Made by a program: the position numbers and the translations under genes. 64,000 nt of DNA from JAFALK01 sp036500605 (GTDB taxonomy: Bacteria; Pseudomonadota; Gammaproteobacteria; Burkholderiales; Burkholderiaceae_C). Shown piece after piece: positions 16,980 to 28,067 of this stretch. The DNA lies in the NCBI GenBank assembly GCA_036500605.1, contig DASYBU010000014.1, positions 186,001 through 250,000 of the forward strand, in the 5' to 3' direction. The notes under the pieces are model-generated. The model ran no database searches, had not been told where the DNA came from, and saw only the letters and a list, made by a program, of their open reading frames with translations. Positions within the stretch are counted from its first letter, which is position 1. Each line of letters begins with the position of its first letter.

Positions 16980-18056
16980 ATGTCAAACCAACCCAGCGCC
17001 CCCCGCCCTCTCTGGATTGCCTACGCCGGCGCCTGCGCTTTGGCCTGGCTGCTCTATGTGCTGGCCGGGACCGAGTTCCAGCGCGGGCTGTGGCAATGGC
17101 GCGAGGCGGTCTACCAGGCGACGCTGTCCCTCTGGCCGCCGATGCTGCTCGGCACGCTCTTGCCGCGCTGGGTGCGCCGCCTGCAAGGCCTGAACCCGGC
17201 CGCCACGCTGACCCTGCATGTGTTCGCGGCGCTGGCCTTTGGCGCGGCCTGGCTGACGCTGGAATTCGCCGCCGCTTGGCCGCTGTTCGGCCTCGACCAT
17301 GCCCGCGCCGTGCTGATGCAGACCCTGCTCTGGCGCGTGATCTGGGGCCTGGTGGCCTACAGCGCGATGGCGGCCGGCTTCACCGCCGTCTTGCAGACGC
17401 AGGCCGCGCGCGCCGCCCTGCTCTCCGCCGCTCAGGCCGAAGCGGCGCTGGCGCGGGCCGAGCTCTCGGCGATCAGCGGCAAGCTCAACCCGCATTTCCT
17501 GTTCAACACGCTCAACACGCTGATCGCCCTGACCCGGCGCGATGCGCTGGCGGCCGAGCAAGGCCTGCTGCGCTTCTCCGGCATGCTGCGCTACGTGCTG
17601 GCCACCAAGCGCGAAGCGACCGAGCGCGTCGCGCTGTCCGAAGAGATCGAGTTCGTGCGCGACTACCTGGCGCTGGAAAGCCTGCGCCTCGGCGCGCGGC
17701 TCCATGTCGACTGGCAGCTCGACCCGGCCACCTTGCAGGACGAGATCCCGCCGCTGACGCTGCAACCGCTGGTCGAGAACAGCGTGCTGCACGGCGTGGC
17801 GCCGCGCCTGAGCGGCGGCAGCATCCGCATCGAGGCGCGCCGCAATGCGCTCAACCAGGGGCTGGAGCTTTCGATCGCAGACGACGGCCCCGGCTGCGAC
17901 CCGGCCGACGTGAACCGTCCGCGTGACCGTGGTGGCATCGGCTTGTCGGCCCTGCAACGCCGCTTTGCGCTCGATTACGAAGGCCGCGCGCGGCTGCGGG
18001 TCAAGACCGCGCCGGGCGAGGGATTCCGTGTGGATTTGTGGATACCGCAATCATGA
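16980..18056 (+). CDS. LytS/YehU-type sensor histidine kinase
   Basis: 358 residues. Four hydrophobic segments fill residues 8-140 with almost no periplasmic domain, followed by the His_kinase domain of the LytS family (ISGKLNPHFLFNTLNTLIAL; His is the predicted phospho-acceptor) and an HATPase domain (LQPLVENSVLHG, SIADDGPGCD, GGIGLSALQRRF). MSNQ at 16980 is taken as the start because the hydrophobic block follows directly; MAP at 16971 is possible. Its stop overlaps the next start (ATGA), coupling it to the LytTR regulator. Signal unknown; sensing within or at the membrane is likely. Confidence 0.9.
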   Translation: MSNQPSAPRPLWIAYAGACALAWLLYVLAGTEFQRGLWQWREAVYQATLSLWPPMLLGTLLPRWVRRLQGLNPAATLTLHVFAALAFGAAWLTLEFAAAWPLFGLDHARAVLMQTLLWRVIWGLVAYSAMAAGFTAVLQTQAARAALLSAAQAEAALARAELSAISGKLNPHFLFNTLNTLIALTRRDALAAEQGLLRFSGMLRYVLATKREATERVALSEEIEFVRDYLALESLRLGARLHVDWQLDPATLQDEIPPLTLQPLVENSVLHGVAPRLSGGSIRIEARRNALNQGLELSIADDGPGCDPADVNRPRDRGGIGLSALQRRFALDYEGRARLRVKTAPGEGFRVDLWIPQS

Positions 18057-18796
18057 AGATCAAGACACTCATTGCTGAAGACGAGATCCTGGCCGCGCAG
18101 GCGCTGGCCGATTGGGTCAACGCGCACCCGCAGCTGGAACTGGTGGCGGTCTGCCACGACGGCGCCTCGGCGCTGGCGCAGATCCGCGCCCTGCAGGTGG
18201 ATCTGGTGCTGACCGACATCCAGATGCCCGGCCTCACCGGCCTGCAGCTGGTGCGCGCGCTGGCCGAAGACGAGGCCAAGCCGGCCATCATCTTCACCAC
18301 CGCCTATGACGAGCACGCGCTGGCAGCGTTCGAGCTGCACGCGCTCGACTACCTGCTCAAGCCCTTCTCGCAGGAGCGTTTCCATGAGGCGATCGAGCAT
18401 GCGCTGACGCATCGACCGGCGCCGGCCGAGGTAGCGCAGGCGCTTGAAGAGACCGGGCCTGATGCTGGCCCGCTGACGCGCGTGCTGGTGCGCGACCAGG
18501 GCAAGATCTTCCCGCTGCAGGCCGAGCACATCGAGCATCTGCGCGCCGACAGCAAGTACACGGCGATCACGAGCCGCGGCCGCAGCTACCTCGTGCGCCT
18601 GCCGATCACGGCCTTCGAGCAACGGCTCGACCCCGAACGCTTCCTGCGCCTGCAGCGCGGCTGCATCGCCAATCTTGATTTCATCGAGTCCATGACACCG
18701 GACGAGAACTCGCAGCTGGTGGTGCTGATGCGTGACGGCACGCGCATCACCGCCAGCCGCGAGGTGTCCAAGAAGTTGCGGGAGCAGTCGATATGA
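18053..18796 (+). CDS. LytTR-family response regulator
   Basis: 247 residues. Receiver domain at 1-120 (IAEDE acidic pair, phospho-Asp in VDLVLTDIQMPG, then TTAYDEHAL and the LLKPFS Lys), a short Pro-rich linker, and a LytTR DNA-binding domain at about 140-245 (IEHLRADSKYTAITSRGRSY, RFLRLQRGCIANLDFIES). Such regulators bind direct repeats in promoters. It overlaps both neighbours by ATGA, so kinase, regulator and the DUF2807 gene form a three-gene operon, and the third gene may be a target or accessory of the system. Confidence 0.93.
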   Translation: MKIKTLIAEDEILAAQALADWVNAHPQLELVAVCHDGASALAQIRALQVDLVLTDIQMPGLTGLQLVRALAEDEAKPAIIFTTAYDEHALAAFELHALDYLLKPFSQERFHEAIEHALTHRPAPAEVAQALEETGPDAGPLTRVLVRDQGKIFPLQAEHIEHLRADSKYTAITSRGRSYLVRLPITAFEQRLDPERFLRLQRGCIANLDFIESMTPDENSQLVVLMRDGTRITASREVSKKLREQSI

Positions 18797-19503
18797 AACG
18801 CTTCATTCTTTCGCTGGCGCTGATCGGCGCCTTCAGCGGTGTCTTCACCAGCGCCTACGCGCAGGACGGCAAGACCTACGCGCCCGGTCCGTTCGACCGG
18901 CTCGAGATCGACGGCTCGGCCCAGGTCTCGATCAGCCAGGGCGAGCGCGACCAGGTTTTCATCCGCGGAGACGACGACGTGCAGCAAAGCGTGGAGGTTT
19001 CGCTCGACGGCAAGCGCCTGAGCGTGCACCCGACCGGCAGCTGGAAGTTCTGGCGCAGCCAGCGCCTGCAGATCACGGTGCAGATGCGCCAGCTTCGCAT
19101 GCTGACGCTGTCGGGCGCCAGCGATCTGAAGATGGACGGGCCGATCAAGTCCGATCGGCTCGACATCCATGTCTCCGGCGCCGGCAATGTGCGCGCCGAC
19201 GCGCTCGATGTGGGCGAGCTGCGCTTCGAGATTTCCGGCGCGGGCGATGGCGATCTGGCCGGCCAGGTGGGCAAGCTCGGCATGACGATTTCGGGCACCG
19301 GCAAGCTCAAGGCGGAGAACCTCAAGGCCGGCCGCGCCAATGTCTCGATCAGCGGCGCCGGCAGCGCGCGGCTGTGGGTCGTCGACGGCATCAAGGTCAG
19401 CATCTCGGGCATCGGCGATGTCGACTACTGGGGCAAGCCCACCGATGTGAGCCGCTCGACGGCGGGCCTGGGCTCGATCACGGCGCACGGCGAGAAGCGC
19501 TGA
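18793..19503 (+). CDS. DUF2807 (GIN domain) exported protein
   Basis: 236 residues with a signal peptide (MKRFILSLALIGAF..TSAYAQ). The rest is a right-handed beta-helix-like DUF2807/GIN domain with repeating strands: LTLSGASDLKMDGP, IHVSGAGNVRADAL, FEISGAGDGDLAG, MTISGTGKLKAENL, VSISGAGSARLWV, VSISGIGDVDYWG. The SGAG repeat every 20 or so residues is the family hallmark. Predicted periplasmic or outer-membrane associated; molecular role unknown. Translationally coupled (ATGA) to the LytTR regulator gene. Confidence 0.88.
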   Translation: MKRFILSLALIGAFSGVFTSAYAQDGKTYAPGPFDRLEIDGSAQVSISQGERDQVFIRGDDDVQQSVEVSLDGKRLSVHPTGSWKFWRSQRLQITVQMRQLRMLTLSGASDLKMDGPIKSDRLDIHVSGAGNVRADALDVGELRFEISGAGDGDLAGQVGKLGMTISGTGKLKAENLKAGRANVSISGAGSARLWVVDGIKVSISGIGDVDYWGKPTDVSRSTAGLGSITAHGEKR

Positions 19504-19575
19504 ACGTCAGCTGAAACGGGTTCGGACGACGCCCTAAACGGGAGATCGAAGCGGGCTGAGACAATCGCCCACTTC

Positions 19576-21455
<1,880 letters not shown>

Positions 21456-21462
<7 letters not shown>

Positions 21463-23516
21463 GCGGCTGCAGGCGCCGTGTTCTTGGCGAGGAAGCGCTC
21501 GACGCGGCCCCACCAGTCGACGTTGTCCTCAAGCTTGTACCAGCCGTGCCCTTCGTCGGGGTAGAAAACCCATTCGACGTTCCGGTTGCCGGCTTCCTCC
21601 AGCGCGGATTGCATGGCCTTGCCGTACTTGTAGGGAACAAGCCCGTCGACACCACCGTAGGCCATCAGCACCGGCTTGTTGATGTATGCCGCCTGCTCGA
21701 TGGGCGACGTGGCCTTGAGCTGAGCGCGGTCCTTGATCTGATCGCCCACCAGCGTCGGCAGGCCATAGGTCTTGTAGGCATCGGTGAACCCGGTCCAGTT
21801 GATGTCGTACATCAGGTTGATGTCGGAGATACCGCCCCATTCGAAGCCGCAACGGTAGCGCTCCGGCTCCTTGGCCAGCCCCATGAGGACCGCGTATCCA
21901 CCATAGCTGAAGCCACCAATGCAGGTGCGCTTGGCATCGATCCACCCGTTCTTGGCTGCCCAATCCATCGAATCCGATATGTCGTCCTGCATGGTCAGCC
22001 CCCATTGCTTGAAGCCCGCCCGGAACAACCCACTCCCGTAGCCGCGGCTGCCGCGGAACTCCGGCTCGATCACGACATAGCCACGCGAAGCCAGAAATTG
22101 CGCATCCGGCTCCCAGGCCCAGAACGCATTGCGCGACCAGGGGTCGTGACGCACCAGCACGACCGCAGGCCGCTTCTTCGCCGGCGGGCCTGCCGGAAAA
22201 GTGACCAGCACCGGGATCGTCATGCCGTCGCGCGCCTTGAAGCTCGTGAACTCGCGTCGACCTTGCTGGCTCGCATCCACCCAGGGCCGGGTCTGGAAAA
22301 GCAGCGTCACGGTCTTGCTCGAACGCTCGTATCGGGAATAGACGGGCGGCTGCTGGCCCGAGCTGGAGATCACCAGCACCATGTCCTGATTCAGACAGAC
22401 CTCGCAATAGATCTCGTTCACGGTACCCGGCAGCTTGGCGTCGATCTCGGCTTGCAGCGCCTTCATCGAAGGGTCGAGCCACAGCGTGCTGCGAGCATCG
22501 GTTTCGTATCTCACGCCGATCAGGCGCTGGCTCTTCTGCTCAAGCACCAGGGAACCGTCGAAGTCATAGCCGGGTAGATTCAAAAGAACCTTGTTGCCCT
22601 TTTCAGGATGCTTCAGATCCAACCATTGCAGGACGTCGGCGTCAGTTTGATGTTCGGGGTCCGGGCCCTTCATCCACAGACGCCCCTGACCGTCGCCGCG
22701 CATCGGCGCAAGGCCGCTATCGTCCGTATAGGCGTTGCTCTCGCTGACCACCGTCCAGCCGTTGCCTTCAGGTATCAATACCTTGCGCTTATCACGGGCC
22801 AGTGTCGAGACGGCCAGCACGTGTCCGTTAGTATCCAACCACCAACCTAGCGCATTGGGCGGAAAGTCGTTGACGACTTTGCTACTCAGGCCCGTGCGGG
22901 TGTCAAGTCGCTCAATGGCCGTTTGGCTGAATTCACCAACGTTGCTGTATCCGCGCTGCGCAACGATCACATCATCCGAGTTGTCACGCAATACGGCTTG
23001 CAGGTGCCAGTCCGCGCTCAGCGTCCGGTCAAGAGCAGCCGTACGAAGGCCGTGACTGTTCCAGCTCGGGCTGATCAATGTGCGGATACCCGGCGTGTCC
23101 ACATCGACGGCCCACAAACCTGGCCCATGGCTCGTGAACACGCCACTGAAGTTTGGTGCGACGGAGTACAGGAGCCGATGGTTATTGACCCATCGCGGGT
23201 TGGTGATGTCCGCGTCCGGATCACTGACCAGAATCTTTGATTTCGTCGGGTCCGCGAGGTCGATCACAGCCAGGCGGCCGCGCCCCTCCCCTTGCGTGGT
23301 GATCGCCGCCAGCAGCTTGCCATCGGGCGACAGCGTCGGATTGCCGATCAAGGGCTTGCGGAAGAAATCGGCGATCGGTGCGAGCTGGCCCGCGCTGCCG
23401 GCATGAGCTGCGCTCGCAGCACCCAACCCTGCAAGCAGAACGGCTGCCGACAGGCTTTGGAGCAAGCTTTTGAAAGGACTTTTGAACAGGCTCTTGAATG
23501 GATCGGTTCGTCTCAC
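21456..23516 (-). CDS. S9 family (prolyl oligopeptidase-type) exported peptidase
   Basis: About 686 residues. GTG at 23516 is chosen because AGGGAGG stands four to five bases upstream; the product then begins VRRTDPF and carries a signal peptide cleaved near AAHA. An upstream ATG (23537) would add seven residues. Residues 60-430 form a beta-propeller-like region; the C-terminal alpha/beta-hydrolase domain has the nucleophile Ser in GFSYGGYAV, the Asp in YGGVDGLVPY and the His in PDEGHGWY. Likely a periplasmic or secreted dipeptidyl/oligopeptidase. The next gene in the same direction upstream is a POT peptide transporter, suggesting peptide scavenging. Confidence 0.92.
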
Positions 23517-23654
23517 GATGCCTCCCTGGCATTTCATGGAGGCGCCGATGATGCCACCGCAAGCTTGGCGCAAGGCCCCTGATGAACCAGGAGATGACGC
23601 TTCTCACACACTGTTTGTGAAGCAATGTGCAGAAGCCTCGAGCCGGCGGAATTT

Positions 23655-25223
23655 TCAGTGGATGCCGTGCATCCGCTTCACCATCCACGAGTTCAGCAGC
23701 ATCGCCAGCACGCCCGCGCCGATCGGGATCAGGCCGATGATCAGGAAGAAGCCGCCCATGCCGTAGACGGCCGAGATGTGGTCGATGTAGCTGCTCATCA
23801 TGCCGGCCAGCTTGTTGCCGATGCTGGAGTTCAGGTACCAGAGACCGAACATCAGGCCGAGGAAGCGCGTCGGCGCCAGTTTGCTGATGTACGACAGCCC
23901 CACCGGTGACAGGCACAGCTCGCCCATCGTGTGCAGCAGGTAGGCCAGGATCAGGTAGACCATGCTGACCTTGGCGGTCTGCGCGCCGGGCGCAATGCCC
24001 ATCGCGCCAAAGGCCAGCGCCGCGAAACCGAGGCCCAGCAGGATCAGGCCGGTGCCGAACTTGACCGGCGCGGTCGGGTTCCAGTACTTGGTCCACATCT
24101 TCGAGAACATCGGCGCGAGGATCACCAGGAAGAAGGAGTTCAGCACGCCAAACCAGGTGGCGGGCACCTCGCTCTGGTCGAGCCCGAATTCACGGCCCAG
24201 CATCCACAAGGTGAGCGCCCAGATCAGCGCCATCGCGAGACTGAGCAACAGGTTCGAGACCGGGTAGCGCTTGCCCGCGCCGCGCCAGAGCTGGACCAGC
24301 AGGCCGGTCAGGATGGCAGCGGGAATCAGGGTCATCAGGCTGTTGATGGCGTTGAACACGGAGCCCGCGGTGCCGACCAGAACACGGTCGGTGTAATCGG
24401 CCGCGAAGACGGTCATGGAGCCGCCGGCCTGCTCGAAGGCGAACCAGAAGAAGATCGTGAAGAAGGACAGCACGGCGATGACCTTGAGGCGGTCGGCGAC
24501 GACATGCGCGGGCGCTTCATCGGCCTCGCGCTGCTGCGCCGGTGCGGCCTCGCCGGCTTGCCCCTCCGCAGGCTTGCCGCCGATGGCGCCGAAGATGCCC
24601 TGGCCCAGCCAGAACTGCAAGGCGCCGAGGATCATGAAGACGCCCGCCAGGCCGAAGCCGTAGTTCCAGCTGATCTTCTCGCCGATGTAGCCGCACAGCA
24701 GGATGCCGAAGAAGGCTCCCGCGTTCACGCCCATGTAGAACAGCGTGTAGCCGGCGTCACGGGCGTTCTCGTTGCCCTTGCCGTAGAGCTGGCCGACGAT
24801 GGCCGAGATGTTCGGCTTGAACAGGCCCGTGCCGGCACACACCAGGCCGAGGCCCAGGTAGAAGCTCGGCACCGTGTCCATGAACAGCGAGATGTGCCCC
24901 GCCGCGATGATCAGGCCGCCGATCACGACCGAGCGGCGCATGCCGAACACGCGGTCGGCCAGGTAGCCGCCAAGGATCGGCGTGGCGTACACGACCAGCG
25001 TGTACCAGCCGTAGAGCGCGCCGGCGTCCTCACGCGTCCAGCCCCAGCCGCCCTTGGCGTAGCTCGAGACCAGGAACAGCGTCAGCAGCCCGCGCATGCC
25101 GTAGTAGGAGAAGCGCTCCCACATCTCCGTGAAGAACAGGACGAACAGGGCGTCCGGGTGGCCAAGAATGGTGTGGGCTTGCTGGCCTGGTTGGCCTGGC
25201 TGGGCTGGGGTGCTGCTGCTCAA
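23655..25223 (-). CDS. POT/PTR family proton-coupled oligopeptide transporter
   Basis: About 522 residues with 12 or more membrane helices. The PTR2 signature is clear: FFTEMWERFSYYGMRGLL (ExxERFxYYG) in helix 1, and GTGLFKPNISAIVGQLYG in helix 4. TTG at 25223 is preferred as start: GGAGA lies eight bases upstream and the product begins with a short Ser/Pro/Gln-rich tail. A further upstream TTG at 25259 would add 12 residues. Imports di- and tripeptides with protons. A small A/T-rich segment at 25241-25265 precedes the gene and may hold its promoter. Confidence 0.93.
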   Translation of the reverse strand: MSSSTPAQPGQPGQQAHTILGHPDALFVLFFTEMWERFSYYGMRGLLTLFLVSSYAKGGWGWTREDAGALYGWYTLVVYATPILGGYLADRVFGMRRSVVIGGLIIAAGHISLFMDTVPSFYLGLGLVCAGTGLFKPNISAIVGQLYGKGNENARDAGYTLFYMGVNAGAFFGILLCGYIGEKISWNYGFGLAGVFMILGALQFWLGQGIFGAIGGKPAEGQAGEAAPAQQREADEAPAHVVADRLKVIAVLSFFTIFFWFAFEQAGGSMTVFAADYTDRVLVGTAGSVFNAINSLMTLIPAAILTGLLVQLWRGAGKRYPVSNLLLSLAMALIWALTLWMLGREFGLDQSEVPATWFGVLNSFFLVILAPMFSKMWTKYWNPTAPVKFGTGLILLGLGFAALAFGAMGIAPGAQTAKVSMVYLILAYLLHTMGELCLSPVGLSYISKLAPTRFLGLMFGLWYLNSSIGNKLAGMMSSYIDHISAVYGMGGFFLIIGLIPIGAGVLAMLLNSWMVKRMHGIH

Positions 25224-25316
25224 AACGACTCTCCGTGATGTCTTGATCGACAAAAACAAAACCGCCCTGTCGATAACGGGGCGGTCCGGAATTGTCGCCG
25301 CAGCGCTGAGGCGCTC

Positions 25317-27509
25317 TTACTCGGGTTTCCACCCCAGCATGCGCAGGCCGTTGAGCACCACCAGCAGGCTCGCGCCAGCATCGGCCAGCACCGCCAGCCA
25401 CAGCGAGCCGTGGCCCGTCATCGTGAGCGCGAGCACAGCGAACTTGAGGCCCAAAGCCAGCGCCACGTTCTGGCCGAGCACCTTGGCCGTGCGGCGCGAG
25501 ACCTGGATCAGCTCGGGCAGGCGACGCAGATCGTCCTGCATCAGCGCCACATCGGCCGTCTCCAGCGCCACGGCCGTACCGCCGGCGCCCATCGCGATGC
25601 CGATGTCGGCGCGGGCCAGGGCGGGCGCGTCGTTGACGCCATCGCCGACCATCGCGACCGGGCCGTTCTTGCGCAGCTCGGCGATCGCATTCAGCTTGTC
25701 CTCGGGCCGCAAGCGCCCTCGCGCATCGGCGGCTTCAAGGCTCAGTTGAGCGCCCGCGGCGGCCACGGTCGCCTGGTTGTCACCGCTGAGCAGCACGACA
25801 CGCAGGCCGAGCTTGCGCAGCGCGCCTACGGCCTCGACGCTGTGTTCGCGCAGTCGGTCCGCCACGCCGAAGTGGGCGAGCGGCTGGCCTTCGCGCGTCA
25901 ACACCACGACGCTGCAACCGCGCTGTTCGAGCTCCGGATGCTCGGCGCGCTCCAGCGTGTAGAGCATGCCGTCGATGCGGCCGCGCACGCCCTGGCCGGC
26001 CTGCTCGCTGAAGCCATCGACCACGAGCACATCGCCGGGCTGCGCCGCGCGGATGGCCGCCGAGACCGGATGCCGAGACAAGGCGGCGAGGCTGGCCGCC
26101 AGATGCAGCGCCTCTTCGCACCCGACATCACCCTCGGGCAAGACCTCGGTCAGCACCGGCCGGCCCTCGGTCACGGTGCCGGTCTTGTCCAGCGCGATCA
26201 TCTTGAGCTGGCGCGCCTGCTCCAGGTATAGGCCACCTTTGATCAGCATGCCGCGCCGCGCCGCCGCCGCGAGGCCGCTGACCACCGTGACCGGCGTGGC
26301 GATCACGAGTGCGCAGGGGCACGCGATCACGAGCAGGATCAGCGCGCGGTAAACCCAGGGCATGAAAGGCTGGCCGCCCAGCAAGGGCATCAGCACGGCC
26401 AGCAGGACCGCACTGACCACGATCATCGGCGTGTAGACCTTGGCAAAGCGCTCGACCAGCGTCTGCATCGGCGCGCGCTGGCCTTGGGCCTCCTGCACGG
26501 CATTGGCGATCCGGTCGAGCAGCGTGTGGCCGCGCGCCGCCGTCACGCGATAGTCAAGCGCACCCGCGCCGTTGATGCTGCCCGCGCTGAGCGCATCGCC
26601 CATCGTCTTGGCGACGGGCATGCTTTCGCCGGTCAGCGCGGCCTCGTTGACGCTCGAGCTGCCGGCTTCGACCACGCCATCGAGCGCCAGCCGCTCGCCG
26701 GGCCGCACGCGCAAGAGCGCGCCGACCGCCAGGCCTTCAACCGGCACGGTCCGCCATTCGCCGTCGATGAAAGCCTGCGTCTGCTCGGGCGCCAGCTCGC
26801 TCAGCGCGCGGATGGCGCGCCGGGCACGGTCGAGGCTCAGCGCCTCGATCATCTCGGCCAGGCCAAAGAGGAAGACCACCATCGCCGCCTCGGGATACTG
26901 CCCCAGCGCCAGCGCGCCGATCACGGCCAGGCTCATCAGCAGGTGGATGTTGAGCGCGAAGTTGCGCAGGGCGACCCAGCCCTTGCGCAAAGTGGGCAGG
27001 CCGCCGAGCAGGACGGTGATCGCAGCCAGCGCGATCACCAGGACGGAGCTGCCGCCGAGATAACTGGTCAGTTCAGCGCCAATCGCCGCCGCGCCGGCCA
27101 GCCCCATGCGCCAGCGCAGGGCCGCGGGCACGGCGGGCGGCAGGACGGGCGTTTCGTCGCTTTCCAGCGGCTGCGCCTGCATGCCCGCACCGCTAACCGC
27201 ACGAAGCAGCGGTGCCGTGTCGTTCAGCCGGTGGTCGACACTGAGCGTGCGGCCGATCAGGTCGAAATGCAGGGCCTCGACACCCGCCACCCCGCCGAGC
27301 GCCTTGCGCAACAAGGTTTCCTCGGTGGGGCAATCCATGCCGGCAATGAAGAAACGGCTGCGCTGCGCACCTGCTGCAAGCTTCGCCATCGGCTCGGCCG
27401 CCGCGGGCGCTTCATGCGGGTGGTGATCGGCGTGGTGATGGCCGTGACCGCAGCCCTCGTGGCCGTGATCGTGGGAATGAGGAGGATGGTGATGCGCATG
27501 GGACGACAT
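25317..27509 (-). CDS. Heavy-metal P1B-type ATPase (Zn/Cd/Pb efflux, ZntA-like)
   Basis: 730 residues. Begins with a His-rich tail (about 14 His in the first 35 residues) and a heavy-metal-associated domain with FIAGMDCPTEE, a form with one Cys instead of the usual CxxC. Core motifs: TGES actuator loop (LTGESMPV), the transmembrane metal-site CPC (VIACPCALV), phosphorylation DKTGTVTEGRP and hinge GDGVNDAPALARAD. CPC plus a C-terminal K-N pattern (VLADAGASLLVVLNGLRML) fits the divalent Zn/Cd/Pb subgroup. It exports metal to the periplasm. Divergent from a MerR-family gene with a MerR-type promoter in the 52-bp gap. Confidence 0.94.
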   Translation of the reverse strand: MSSHAHHHPPHSHDHGHEGCGHGHHHADHHPHEAPAAAEPMAKLAAGAQRSRFFIAGMDCPTEETLLRKALGGVAGVEALHFDLIGRTLSVDHRLNDTAPLLRAVSGAGMQAQPLESDETPVLPPAVPAALRWRMGLAGAAAIGAELTSYLGGSSVLVIALAAITVLLGGLPTLRKGWVALRNFALNIHLLMSLAVIGALALGQYPEAAMVVFLFGLAEMIEALSLDRARRAIRALSELAPEQTQAFIDGEWRTVPVEGLAVGALLRVRPGERLALDGVVEAGSSSVNEAALTGESMPVAKTMGDALSAGSINGAGALDYRVTAARGHTLLDRIANAVQEAQGQRAPMQTLVERFAKVYTPMIVVSAVLLAVLMPLLGGQPFMPWVYRALILLVIACPCALVIATPVTVVSGLAAAARRGMLIKGGLYLEQARQLKMIALDKTGTVTEGRPVLTEVLPEGDVGCEEALHLAASLAALSRHPVSAAIRAAQPGDVLVVDGFSEQAGQGVRGRIDGMLYTLERAEHPELEQRGCSVVVLTREGQPLAHFGVADRLREHSVEAVGALRKLGLRVVLLSGDNQATVAAAGAQLSLEAADARGRLRPEDKLNAIAELRKNGPVAMVGDGVNDAPALARADIGIAMGAGGTAVALETADVALMQDDLRRLPELIQVSRRTAKVLGQNVALALGLKFAVLALTMTGHGSLWLAVLADAGASLLVVLNGLRMLGWKPE

Positions 27510-27515
27510 GGCGCC

Positions 27516-27546
27516 ATTGCAATCCCTGTAGTTGCTCCAGAGTCAA
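27516..27546 (-). promoter_or_regulatory. MerR-type promoter/operator of the metal ATPase
   Basis: Read on the minus strand: a -35 TTGACT (27546-27541), a 19-bp spacer and a -10-like TGCAAT (27521-27516). The spacer contains a dyad (CTCTGGAG..CTACAGGG). The over-long 19-bp spacing with an internal dyad is the hallmark of promoters activated by MerR-family regulators such as ZntR, CadR and PbrR. Confidence 0.8.
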
Positions 27547-27561
27547 GCGACAATAGGCCTT

Positions 27562-28023
27562 ATGCGCATCGGCGAACTCAGCCAGGCCACGGGCGTGGAC
27601 ATCGAAACCATCCGCTTCTACGAGAAGAGCGGCTTGCTGCCCGCGCCCGCGCGCAGCAGCAATGGCTACCGGCACTATGGCCAGCAGCAGCTCGAAAACC
27701 TGGCCTTCATCCGCCATTGCCGCGCGCTGGACATCTCGCTGGCCGATATCGCCAAGCTGATGGCGAGCCTGAGCACGCATGACGCGGCCCGGCTGGCCGA
27801 GGTGGACGGGCTGGTGGACGCGCAACTGAGCAAGGTGCGAGCCCGGCTGGCCAGCATGAAGGCGCTGGAGCAGCAACTGGTGGCGCTGAAAAGTCATTGC
27901 GACGCCGATCATGCCCATCACAGCTGTGGCATCCTCGAAGAGCTGGTCGCGGCGGCGCGGGGTGAGGCGTGTGCCTGTCACCCCGGAAGCCCCGCACACG
28001 CCGCTGAAACCGAGTCGCGGTAA
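27562..28023 (+). CDS. MerR-family metal-responsive regulator (CadR/PbrR-like)
   Basis: 153 residues. N-terminal winged helix (MRIGELSQATGVDIETIRFYEKSGLLP..RSSNGYRHY), a dimerisation helix and a C-terminal metal loop with Cys in SHCDADHAHHSC and ACACHPG. The spacing of Cys residues (one at the end of the long helix, two or three in the tail) matches the CadR/PbrR/ZntR group rather than CueR. A His-containing tail resembles that of CadR. It is expected to activate the divergent ATPase gene when Cd, Pb or Zn binds. ATG at 27562 is the family-conserved start; an upstream ATG-like extension is rejected. Confidence 0.9.
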   Translation: MRIGELSQATGVDIETIRFYEKSGLLPAPARSSNGYRHYGQQQLENLAFIRHCRALDISLADIAKLMASLSTHDAARLAEVDGLVDAQLSKVRARLASMKALEQQLVALKSHCDADHAHHSCGILEELVAAARGEACACHPGSPAHAAETESR

Positions 28024-28034
28024 AGTCGCCCGCC

Positions 28035-28055
28035 AAATATATAAATATAAGAAAG
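28035..28055 (+). promoter_or_regulatory. A/T-rich leader before the HD-GYP gene
   Basis: A run of AAATATATAAATATAAGAAAG stands out in this GC-rich DNA, 13 bases before the start. It may contain a -10 element (TATAAT-like) or an unstructured translation-initiation region; GGGAG follows as a ribosome-binding site. No convincing -35 is seen. Confidence 0.4.
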
Positions 28056-28067
28056 CCCCGGGAGTCC

